Shown one piece after another: positions 57,171 to 64,000 of a stretch of 64,000 nt of DNA. The stretch spans positions 6,842,501 to 6,906,500 of the forward strand of contig CP107851.1 in the NCBI GenBank assembly GCA_036013505.1. The letters run 5' to 3'. Position 1 is the first letter of the stretch. Each line of letters opens with the position of its first letter. The DNA is from Streptomyces sp. NBC_00510. GTDB lineage: Bacteria; Actinomycetota; Actinomycetes; Streptomycetales; Streptomycetaceae. The position numbers and the translations under genes are program-made. The notes beneath the pieces are model-generated. The model ran no database searches. It was given only the letters and a program-made list of their open reading frames with translations, and was not told where the DNA came from.

Positions 57171-58697
57171 GCGGCTGCCGCCGGGACCGCCCGCAATGAG
57201 GTCGGCGGCGATGGCACCGGACATGCCGGTGTGGGCGAGGCCGCCACCGGGGTGGGACCAGCCGCCCACCAGGTAAAGACCCGGGACGAGGAGCCGGTTG
57301 CCGGGGTGCAGATGCGCCCCGTCCGCGCCGGCCAGGGCGGGGCGGGGGAGCCGGCCGCCAGGGGTGCCCGTCTCCTCCTCGGTGTCGGCGGGCGTGTGCA
57401 CCGCCCGCCACAGCAGGCGGTCCGTCAGATCGGGCAGGACCGCGGCCGCGGCCTCCTGCGCCGCGTCCGCGACGCGCTCGGCCGGACCCGGCGCCCGCCA
57501 GTCCACCCCCGACGAGCCGTGGGGCGGGACCGTGACGCTCAACGTGACCGACTCCGAGGCGTCGTCGGGCCGCAAGGTGTCGTCGTCGGGGCGCAGCACC
57601 GTGACCGTCGGGCGGTCGTACAGCTCGCCCCGCGCCAGTGCGGCCGCCTCGGCCTCCAGGTCCGCGGTGTGGACGACCGTACGGTGCACGGCGTCCGAGG
57701 GCCGGGCGCCGCGCAGCGCCAGACAGACCGTGAGGCGCCCGGGGCCCTCGCAGCGGGGGCCGGGACCGATGCCGTCCCACACGCGGTCGGCGCCCCGGAC
57801 GCCCCCGGCGCCGTGCGCCAGCAGCGGGGGCAGCAGCCACGGGGCGACACCGGCGACGACCGTGTCGGCCTCCACCCTTGTGCCGTCGGCGAGTTCGAGA
57901 CCGGCCGCGCGGCCGTCCTTCTCCACGATCCCCGCGACCCCGGTCCCGAAGTGGAACTCCACCCTCCGCGCCACGCACCGGGCGTGCACGGCGTCGGCCA
58001 GCGCCCGCATGCCGCCGCGTACGTACCAACTGCCGAAGGTCTGCTCCAGGTACGGCAGCACGGTGGCGCTGCCGGGCGCGGTGCGCGGGTCGAAGCCGTA
58101 CGCCAGGGCGTAGGAGCCGAGCAGCGCGGCGAGCCGCGGATCGTCCAGTTCGCGCCGGCCGACGTCGGCCAGGGTGGGCGCGCCGCGCCGGAACAGCCCC
58201 CGTCGCACGGGAGGCGCCGGATACGGATCGCGGCCGAGCGCGGCCGGGTCGCCGGCGAGCGCGTCCTCCAGCAGGGGGCGGCGCGTGGCGTCCCACACCT
58301 CCCGGGCCCGCACCAGCAGCTCGCTCCAGCGCTCGCCCGCGCCGGTGCCGAGCGCCGCGTCCAGGGCCGCGACGACCCCGCCGCGGGACGCGTTGGGCAG
58401 CGACACGGACGTGCCGTCGGAGAAGAGGTGGCGGCTCGCCGGGTCGACCTGGCGCAGCGCGACGGTGTCCTCCAGGCTCTCCCTGCCGGTCTTGACGAAC
58501 AGGTCGCGGTAGACGGCGGGCAGGTGCAGCAGGCCCGGGCCGGTGTCGAACCCGAAACCCGCGCGCTCCAGTCGCCGCACCCCGCCCCCGTGGGTGCCGG
58601 CCCGCTCGTACACCGCCACCCGGTGCCCGCCGGTGGCGAGCCGGGCGGCGGCAGCCATGGCGCCCATGCCCGCGCCGATCACCGCAATCCGTGCCAT
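57168..58697 (-). CDS. Phytoene desaturase-like FAD-dependent oxidoreductase
   Basis: This 509-residue flavoprotein of the CrtI family has an N-terminal FAD motif (IAVIGAGMGAMAAAARLATGGHRVAVYE), GFDTGPGLLHLP, a middle substrate domain, and a C-terminal GLYLVGGWSHPGGGLAHTGMSGAIAADLI segment. The closest named relatives desaturate or saturate polyprenoids; here no other carotenoid gene is nearby, so the substrate is unknown. ATG 58697 lies 10 bases after the stop of the DUF4126 gene, so the two are probably one operon. Confidence 0.88.
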   Translation of the reverse strand: MARIAVIGAGMGAMAAAARLATGGHRVAVYERAGTHGGGVRRLERAGFGFDTGPGLLHLPAVYRDLFVKTGRESLEDTVALRQVDPASRHLFSDGTSVSLPNASRGGVVAALDAALGTGAGERWSELLVRAREVWDATRRPLLEDALAGDPAALGRDPYPAPPVRRGLFRRGAPTLADVGRRELDDPRLAALLGSYALAYGFDPRTAPGSATVLPYLEQTFGSWYVRGGMRALADAVHARCVARRVEFHFGTGVAGIVEKDGRAAGLELADGTRVEADTVVAGVAPWLLPPLLAHGAGGVRGADRVWDGIGPGPRCEGPGRLTVCLALRGARPSDAVHRTVVHTADLEAEAAALARGELYDRPTVTVLRPDDDTLRPDDASESVTLSVTVPPHGSSGVDWRAPGPAERVADAAQEAAAAVLPDLTDRLLWRAVHTPADTEEETGTPGGRLPRPALAGADGAHLHPGNRLLVPGLYLVGGWSHPGGGLAHTGMSGAIAADLIAGGPGGSR

Positions 58698-58707
58698 GAA
58701 CGGGACT

Positions 58708-59322
58708 CTAACCCCAGCCACCGACAACGCCGCGACCGGCCTTGCGGCGTTCCCTGCGGGCCTTCCAGCGCTGCCAGGCACGGCGGATCCGCGACAGTAT
58801 GAAGATCACCGTGATGACGCCCAGCACGAGCAGCACGGCCGCGATGCAGGCCGCGGCCACCGGGTGGAAGAGCGCGAAGACGATGATCGCGGCGACGCCG
58901 ACGTCCTCCGCGAGGCTGATCACGATGTTGCTCACGGGCTCCGGCGAGGTGTTGACGCCCATGCGGAGCCCGGCCTTCACCAGATGGCTCACCAGCGCCG
59001 TCGTCCCGCCGACCGCGCCCGCGGCGAGCTGCGGCAGCGACCCGTCCTGCCCGGCCAGCAGGGCCGCCACCACGCCCCCGGCGACCGGCCGGATCGCGGT
59101 GTGCACGGCGTCCCACGTGGTGTCGACGTAGGGGATCTTGTCCGCGACCGCCTCGCAGAGGAACAGGATCCCCGCGGCGATCAGCACGTCGGTTCGCTCC
59201 AGGGCGGGCGGCACCTGGTCGCTGACGCCCGTGGCGCCCATCAGGCCCAGCAGGAAGACCACGGCGTAGGCGTTGATCCCGCTCGCCCAGCCGCTGGTGA
59301 ACACGAGCGGAAGTACCGACAT
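58708..59322 (-). CDS. DUF4126 membrane protein, predicted MacR target
   Basis: This 204-residue membrane protein has five or six hydrophobic helices with the DUF4126 pattern (TSGWASGINAYAVVFLLGLMG, KIPYVDTTWDAVHTAIRPVAGG, TTALVSHLVKAGLRMGVNTSPEPVSNI) and a basic tail (RRAWQRWKARRERRK). Its promoter region contains a perfect MacR operator 64 bases upstream of the ATG. It precedes the CrtI-like gene. Function is unknown, but MacRS control implies a role in the cell envelope. Confidence 0.88.
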   Translation of the reverse strand: MSVLPLVFTSGWASGINAYAVVFLLGLMGATGVSDQVPPALERTDVLIAAGILFLCEAVADKIPYVDTTWDAVHTAIRPVAGGVVAALLAGQDGSLPQLAAGAVGGTTALVSHLVKAGLRMGVNTSPEPVSNIVISLAEDVGVAAIIVFALFHPVAAACIAAVLLVLGVITVIFILSRIRRAWQRWKARRERRKAGRGVVGGWG

Positions 59323-59385
59323 GGGCCGTGATGCTACCGAAGCCGTGGAAAACCACCGCGGCCTTTGAGCGATACGACCCGGTCA

Positions 59386-59401
59386 TGAGTACCTGTACTC
59401 A
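59386..59401. promoter_or_regulatory. MacR operator (TGAGTAC-NN-GTACTCA)
   Basis: TGAGTACCTGTACTCA equals the consensus published for S. coelicolor MacR with no mismatch. A further half-site, TGAGTAC, lies at 59412-59418. The site is 64 bases upstream of the DUF4126 gene. The region to the TetR gene (59402-59611) contains no gene. Confidence 0.82.
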
Positions 59402-59611
59402 GACCCCCACTTGAGTACCCGCACGGATGAGCGCGGGGCGGCCCGGACGCCAAGGTGGAGGCAACGGAAGGGCACGGCACCGGCACCGCCGACACGGGGC
59501 GGCGGAACGGCGCTGCGCCCGGCCGGAGCGGGGGTGCACGGGGGAGCGCCGTCCCGGAACGGCCCGACGGGGGATCGGGCCGCGCCGGGGCGGCGCCCCG
59601 TCGTGCGGCGC

Positions 59612-60223
59612 TCAGGTGCGGGCGTGCCCCGCGACCCGTCCCTGCAGGAGCCGCGACAGGGCCGCGTGCACGTCGTCGATCGACCGCTCGGGCTGGAAGG
59701 ACAGCCAGTCCAGCGCCGCGACGAGCACCATCCCGAAGAGAGCGGCCGCCGTGAGCGGCACGTCGATCTCGTCGCTGAGTTCGCCCGCCGTCACCGCGTC
59801 GTGCAGCGTCTGCTCCACGACCGCGACCGCCTCCTTGCGCAGCACCATGAGCGTGTCCTGCCAGGCGCGGTTGGTCCGCCACAGCTCGGCCACGTACAGC
59901 TGCGTGAAGGACGGGTACTCGGCGATGAACGCGAGCCCGGCCCGGATCATCGCGTCGATCGCGTCCACGTGGCTGCCGCCGCGGGCGGTGACGCCCGCCC
60001 CCGCCTCCCTCAGGGAGGCCGTGAGCAGGCCGACGCCGTGCCGCAGCAACTCCTCGAAGAGCTCGTTCTTGCTGGCGAAGTTGTAGTAGACGGTGCCCTT
60101 GGCCACCCCGGCGCGCTCGGCGATCTCGTCGACCGTGGTGGCGGAGAAGCCCTGCTCGGCGATGAGCGTGACCGCGGCCTGGAAGAGCTTCTGCCGGGTG
60201 GCCTGCCGTCGTGCACTGTTCAT
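59612..60223 (-). CDS. TetR-family transcriptional repressor
   Basis: This 203-residue regulator has a TetR N-terminal helix-turn-helix (ATRQKLFQAAVTLIAEQGFSATTVDEIAERAGVAKGTVYYNFASKNELFEEL) and a helical ligand domain. It is the last gene of a minus-strand group with the YhgE and ABC genes, 43 bases after YhgE. A TetR-like palindrome precedes the first gene of the group, so it probably represses its own operon. The inducer is unknown. Confidence 0.92.
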   Translation of the reverse strand: MNSARRQATRQKLFQAAVTLIAEQGFSATTVDEIAERAGVAKGTVYYNFASKNELFEELLRHGVGLLTASLREAGAGVTARGGSHVDAIDAMIRAGLAFIAEYPSFTQLYVAELWRTNRAWQDTLMVLRKEAVAVVEQTLHDAVTAGELSDEIDVPLTAAALFGMVLVAALDWLSFQPERSIDDVHAALSRLLQGRVAGHART

Positions 60224-60266
60224 GACGACGATTGTCTACGGTCCGGGCGCCCGGTTCCGTGCGGCC

Positions 60267-62381
60267 TCACAGGGACAGCTCCGGATGCAACCGGTCCAGC
60301 GTCCACACCTGCCTGCGGCGGGCCGCCACCGCGGTCAGCGCCAGCGCGCCCGCGGTGAAGGCGAGCAGCACCAGGACCGCCCGCCACACCGGCCAGAGCC
60401 CGCCGCCCGTGATGAGGTGGCGCAGCCCCTCGACGACGTAGGTCATCGGCAGGAAGGGGTGGATCGCGTTGAAGAAGCCGGGGCTGGTCTGCACCGGGTA
60501 GGTGCCGCCCGCCGAGGTGAGCTGCAGCATGAGCAGCGCCAGCACCAGCACGCGTCCCGCCGGCCCGAAGCGGGCGTTGAGCCACTGCACGATGGCGGCG
60601 AAGCAGGCGGTCACCAGCACGAGGAAGCCGACCGTCCCGGCCGCCCGCACCATCTGCAGGCCGATCGCCCAGTGCAGCACCGCCATCAGGGCCAGTGTCT
60701 GCAGCACTCCTATGGCGAGCACCGGCAGCCACCCGGCCACCGCGATCCGCCAGGCGGGGGCGCCCGCGGCCATGGCACGCCTGCTGAGCGGCGTCAGCAG
60801 CATGTAGGCGACCATCGCGCCGACCCACAGGGACAGCGGGATGAAGTAGGGGGCGAAGCCCGTCCCGTAGTTGGGCGCCTTGTGCAGCGACTGCGCGGCG
60901 AGCCGGACCGGGTCGGCCATCACCTCGGTGCGGTCGGCGCGCTCCGCGCCGTCGTAGTCGGGGATCCGGGACGCGCCGTCGTGCAGGCCGTCGGCGAGCT
61001 GACCGCTGCCGTCGGTGAGCCGGGTCAGACCGGTCGTCAGCTGGTTGCTGCCGTCCGACAGCCGGTACATCCCGCCCGCCAGGGTGTCGGCTCCGGAGGC
61101 CAGGTCCCGGAGCCCGGCGTCGAGGGCGCCCGCGCCGTCCGACGCCGTCCGCAGCCCCTTCGCCACCTTGTGGGCGCCCGCGTTGAGCCGGTTGACACCG
61201 TCGACGGCGTTCTGCAGCTTCGTGGCGAGCGCCGGGTCCGACAGCGCCACGGCCGCCGAGTGCAGCGTGCCGAGGTCGTCGCGGAGGTCGTCGAGTGCGG
61301 CGGAGTGCCCCTGCACGTAGGTGTCGAGACGGGCGGCGACGCCTGCCACCTCGTCGGCGGCGTCGACGGCCTTCTTCAGCGTCCGGCACTGGGGGGTGAC
61401 GGCGCCCAGGGGGCACTGCTCGGCGTAGGCGTCGTGGATCCCGGCGGCGGCCGCCTCGGCGTCGCGGACCGCCCGCGCCGACTGCCGCGGCAGGTCGCCG
61501 ATGCCGTCACGGGCGGCCTGCGAGCCGCGGGCGACGACCCGGGCCACCGCGTTGATCTCCTTGACGTGCTGCTTGACGAAGGTCAGTTCGTCCGAGGCAC
61601 CGTTGACCTTGTCGGCCAGTGCCTGGGTCCCCGAGGCGACCTGACCGGCGCCGCTGTCGAGCGCTCCCAGCCCGCCGGCCAGCGAACTGCTGCCCTTCTT
61701 CGCCGTGTGCAGGCCGCCGGCCAGCCGGCGCGCGCCGTCCTCGGCGGTGGAGATGCCGTCACCGAGCCTCTTGGAGCCGGTCCGGGCCGAGCCCGCGCCC
61801 TTGGCGACGTCGTCCGCGCCGTCGGCGGCCGTGACCGTCTCGTCGTGGAGGTCGGAGAAGGCCACGAAGATCCGGTCGTAGAAGTCCCTCGACGCCTTGG
61901 TGGAGGCGGCGGACCGCACTTCGGAGAAGACCGTGCGGGAGATCTGCCCCACGACGTAGTTGTTCGCGTCGTTGGTGCGCACCTGGAGCGCGCCGGTACG
62001 CGGGTGGTCGCCGGAACTCGATGCGACGCGCGCGCTGAAGTCCCGCGGGATGGTCAGCGACAGGTAGTACGTGCCGTCCTCGACGCCCTTGGCCGCCTCG
62101 GCGGCGCTGGTCTCGCGCCAGTCGAAGGTGTCGCTCTCCCGCAGGCCGTCCACGATGGAGTCGCCCGCGGCGAGCCGTTGCCCGTTCACGGTGGTGCCCT
62201 GGTCGGCGTTCACCAGGGCGACGGGGATCTTGTCCAGCCGCCCGTAGGGGTCCCAGAAGGACCACAGGTACAGGGCGCCGTAGAGCAGCGGCAGGAGCAG
62301 CAGCGACACCATGGCCGCGCGTGGCAGCCGCCCCCTGCCGAACTTCCTCAGCTCAAGCGCTGCCAGCCTCGGCGTGCGCAT
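60267..62381 (-). CDS. YhgE/Pip family membrane protein
   Basis: This 704-residue protein has an N-terminal helix (VSLLLLPLLYGALYLWSFWDPYG), a long extracellular region with YhgE-type repeats (SGAGQVASGTQALAD, TLAGGMYRLSDGSNQLTTGLTRLTDGSGQLADGL) and about five C-terminal helices of the ABC-2 type. Family members act as phage infection proteins or ESX-like/lipid exporters. It overlaps the ABC ATPase gene by 29 bases and should form the permease of that transporter. Confidence 0.9.
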   Translation of the reverse strand: MRTPRLAALELRKFGRGRLPRAAMVSLLLLPLLYGALYLWSFWDPYGRLDKIPVALVNADQGTTVNGQRLAAGDSIVDGLRESDTFDWRETSAAEAAKGVEDGTYYLSLTIPRDFSARVASSSGDHPRTGALQVRTNDANNYVVGQISRTVFSEVRSAASTKASRDFYDRIFVAFSDLHDETVTAADGADDVAKGAGSARTGSKRLGDGISTAEDGARRLAGGLHTAKKGSSSLAGGLGALDSGAGQVASGTQALADKVNGASDELTFVKQHVKEINAVARVVARGSQAARDGIGDLPRQSARAVRDAEAAAAGIHDAYAEQCPLGAVTPQCRTLKKAVDAADEVAGVAARLDTYVQGHSAALDDLRDDLGTLHSAAVALSDPALATKLQNAVDGVNRLNAGAHKVAKGLRTASDGAGALDAGLRDLASGADTLAGGMYRLSDGSNQLTTGLTRLTDGSGQLADGLHDGASRIPDYDGAERADRTEVMADPVRLAAQSLHKAPNYGTGFAPYFIPLSLWVGAMVAYMLLTPLSRRAMAAGAPAWRIAVAGWLPVLAIGVLQTLALMAVLHWAIGLQMVRAAGTVGFLVLVTACFAAIVQWLNARFGPAGRVLVLALLMLQLTSAGGTYPVQTSPGFFNAIHPFLPMTYVVEGLRHLITGGGLWPVWRAVLVLLAFTAGALALTAVAARRRQVWTLDRLHPELSL

Positions 62382-63102
62382 CGGCCGCCCCCTCCTCGTC
62401 GTCGGTCTTCGTGTCGGTTTCCGCGGCGGTTTCCGTGGTGGGCTGCCGGGTGCGCACCACCACGGCGTCCCCCGGAGCCTGGGAGCACACCGCCAGCACG
62501 GTCGTGCCGCCCGCGGCGACGGCCCGCAGCATCGCCCAGGCCTCCTCGCGTTCCGACGGGGCCAGCTTGTGGTCGGCGTCGTCCACCGCCAGCGCCTTGG
62601 GGCGGGCCAGCAGCGCGAGGGCGGTGCCCAGACGCAGGGCCTCGAGCCGCTCCAGGTCCCGGGCGGCGGTGCGCTCGGCCTTGGGCAGCGTCGACAGGTC
62701 CAGCCCGGCCGCCGTCAGCGCCTCGTCGACGCGCGCCCCGTCCGTCGCGCCGGGCCGCACCAGTTCGCGCAGCGAGCCGCCGAACCGCCGCTGCAGCAAC
62801 ACGCGTTCCCGAAGGTGCTCGCCGACGGTGAGGGCCGGGTCGAGTTCCGCGACCCCGGTGACGGGGCCGAGCGCCGCGACGCGGCGGACCGCGGCGAGCT
62901 GTTTGGGCAGCGTGAGCCCGGCCACCTCGGCCCGGCCCTCCGTGGCGCGCATGCGCCCGGTCAGCGACAGCAGCAGACAGGTGCGGCCCGAGCCGGAGGC
63001 ACCCTCGACGGCGACCAGACCGCCCGCCGGCGCGGTGAAGGTGACGTCCCGGAACACCCAGCCCCGGGGCCCCTTGAGCCCGAACCCCTCCGCGGTGATC
63101 AC
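62353..63102 (-). CDS. Degenerate ABC-type ATP-binding protein
   Basis: This 249-residue protein has an ABC ATPase fold with a Walker A (GASGSGRTC), a Q-loop region (GPVTGVAELDP) and a weak Walker B (ALAVDDADH). The LSGGQ signature is not recognisable (DLERLEALRLGTALA), and the Walker B glutamate is an Asp. ATP hydrolysis may be slow or absent. An acidic tail of about 30 residues follows (TDTKTDDEEGAADAHA). It is the first gene of the YhgE-TetR group, behind a TetR-type palindrome. Confidence 0.8.
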   Translation of the reverse strand: MITAEGFGLKGPRGWVFRDVTFTAPAGGLVAVEGASGSGRTCLLLSLTGRMRATEGRAEVAGLTLPKQLAAVRRVAALGPVTGVAELDPALTVGEHLRERVLLQRRFGGSLRELVRPGATDGARVDEALTAAGLDLSTLPKAERTAARDLERLEALRLGTALALLARPKALAVDDADHKLAPSEREEAWAMLRAVAAGGTTVLAVCSQAPGDAVVVRTRQPTTETAAETDTKTDDEEGAADAHAEAGSA

Positions 63103-63123
63103 TCGCCCGCCCCCATTCTTTGA

Positions 63124-63137
63124 ACTGACCAGTCAGT
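63124..63137. promoter_or_regulatory. TetR-type operator upstream of the ABC gene
   Basis: ACTGAC-CA-GTCAGT is a perfect 6-bp inverted repeat, of the TGACTGGTCA class bound by many TetR regulators. It lies 22 bases before the ABC ATG, next to an AT-rich patch. Confidence 0.6.
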
Positions 63138-63301
63138 GCAAAAACACTAACGCATGGCGTCACCGGACCGCGAATCCAGGGACGTTGTCCGGCCACCGCG
63201 ACCGTTTGCGCAGGTCAGCGCGATTGTCAGAGGTGTGCTTCACGATGAGTGGTGAAGGTCAGGAACTGTCGGACACGTCATGCGAAGACAGGAGGAACGT
63301 G

Positions 63302-63793
63302 ATGACCGTGCCAGCCCGCAGGGCCGCCGTCGTCGGCGGCGGTGCCGCCGACGTCCACCCCGTGCTGCGCAAGGCCACCGCCCCCGCGGCCGCCCTCGAC
63401 CTGCTCGTCCAGGCCCGGCGGGGGCTCGATGAGGCCGCCGCCCTGGAGACCCCCAACGACCGTTTCGCCACCGCCCACTTGGCCGCCCTGCGCACCGCGG
63501 CCGCCGTCCTCGCCGTGCGCGGCCGCCCCGAACCCACCAGGCGGCGCCGGCAGCGGATACGCAGTGCCTGGGAGGTGCTGCCCGAGGTCGCGCCCGAACT
63601 GGCCGAGTGGAGCGCCCTGTTCGAGGCGGGAGCCCGTCAGCGGGCACGCGCCGAGGCCGGCATCCAGGGCGCGGTCAGCCCCCGGGAGGCCGACGACCTC
63701 GTCCGTGCGACGGGGATGTTCCTGCGGCTCGTGGAGCGCCTGCTGGTGCTGCAGCCCGTGCTGGACCGGCCGCAGACCGGCCGTCCCGCTTGA
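63302..63793 (+). CDS. HEPN-like SAV_6107 family protein
   Basis: This helical 163-residue protein matches the actinobacterial SAV_6107 family of HEPN-like proteins: ALDLLVQARRGLDEAAALETPNDRFATAHLAALRTAAAVLA, then SAWEVLPEVAPELAEWSALFEAGARQRA. The catalytic RxxxH of active HEPN toxins is not seen. AGGAGGAAC before the ATG decides the start. It precedes a methyltransferase gene. Function is unknown. Confidence 0.8.
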   Translation: MTVPARRAAVVGGGAADVHPVLRKATAPAAALDLLVQARRGLDEAAALETPNDRFATAHLAALRTAAAVLAVRGRPEPTRRRRQRIRSAWEVLPEVAPELAEWSALFEAGARQRARAEAGIQGAVSPREADDLVRATGMFLRLVERLLVLQPVLDRPQTGRPA

Positions 63794-63880
63794 TCGGCCG
63801 CCGGGCGGCGGCCCACTAGAGTGGGTCCCAGGCTGGGCCGACCGGTCCCCTGCCCCGTCCGTCCGCGAGGAGCCGTCCGC

Positions 63881-64000
63881 ATGTCCCGTCCAGGAGGGGC
63901 CGAACCGCTGCGGCCCCGCGCAGCCCTGCGTACCGCCGTGGTCTGGGAGGTCCTGCGCGATGCGCTCGACCGGCAGGCCAAGGCCGCCGGACGGGACGTC
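63881..64000 (+). CDS. SAM-dependent methyltransferase, 3' end cut by the window edge
   Basis: Forty codons are visible, starting MSRPGGAEPLRPRAALRTA and continuing with VVWEVLRDALDRQAKAAGRDV. This matches the N-terminus of a class I methyltransferase I recall at this position in Streptomyces. An AGGAG ribosome site lies about nine bases upstream. The SAM-binding motif is outside the window, so the product is inferred from the N-terminus and gene order. Confidence 0.6.
   Translation, partial: MSRPGGAEPLRPRAALRTAVVWEVLRDALDRQAKAAGRDV

Noticed and set aside
57168-58697. Carotenoid biosynthesis locus
   Set aside because: Only one CrtI-like gene is present; no crtB, crtE or crtY neighbour was found.

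Overview
The window is chromosomal DNA from a Streptomyces or a very close actinomycete. It is very GC-rich, its coding frames have strongly G/C-biased third positions, and GTG and TTG starts are common. Signature genes include macRS, DUF5304, class II DAHP synthase, cytochrome bcc genes with a di-heme QcrC, a PASTA kinase and PimB. As I recall it, the gene order follows the S. coelicolor interval SCO2155 to SCO2093, so this is mostly conserved core chromosome with a few accessory genes. I saw no insertion sequence, prophage, CRISPR array, tRNA or rRNA.

Layout. 1-8.1 kb: the aa3 oxidase and bcc complex (ctaD, ctaF, ctaE, qcrC-qcrA-qcrB), interrupted by an L,D-transpeptidase and a degenerate receiver protein. 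8.2-12.5 kb: trpD, a SAM-IV riboswitch with a six-codon ORF and a class V aminotransferase, then a rhomboid/Lrp pair. 12.6-18.9 kb: an envelope module with a NYN protein, two tandem NlpC/P60 hydrolases, a lipoprotein metallopeptidase and an M48 protease. 19.3-27.3 kb: PadR with a MATE pump, a GT87 enzyme, PimB, cholesterol oxidase and acyl-CoA synthetase. 27.5-34.7 kb: small hydrolases, an ArsA-like ATPase, ROK glucokinase and an acyltransferase. 34.8-38.7 kb: the MacRS two-component system, phosphofructokinase and a uridine-kinase-like protein.

38.7-44.7 kb: a fused anthranilate synthase behind a classical trp attenuator, an Erm rRNA methyltransferase with its own leader peptide, and class II DAHP synthase. 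44.7-47 kb: bacterioferritin and its ferredoxin, a molybdopterin oxidoreductase and a His-rich DUF4396 protein with a CsoR-like box. 47-56.8 kb: endonuclease IV, the PASTA kinase, the TPP-riboswitch operon thiO-thiS-thiG, an FAD reductase, an Rv2175c-like protein, thiE, metF and a Gln-rich membrane protein. 56.8-64 kb: a phytoene-desaturase-like oxidoreductase, a DUF4126 protein behind a MacR operator, a TetR/YhgE/ABC operon, a HEPN-like protein and the start of a methyltransferase.

How the parts fit. Three aromatic-pathway genes (aroH, trpE(G), trpD) sit within 36 kb, and trpE(G) has transcription attenuation. Sulfur/one-carbon and thiamine genes use SAM-IV and TPP riboswitches. Iron storage has an iron box. 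MacRS and a predicted MacR operator lie 23 kb apart. The most unusual part is the erm locus. A 12-residue, apparently leaderless peptide carrying Lys-Leu-Arg precedes a 9-bp hairpin and then erm, which looks like drug-sensing attenuation. All functions are inferred by reading the sequence; no database search was run.
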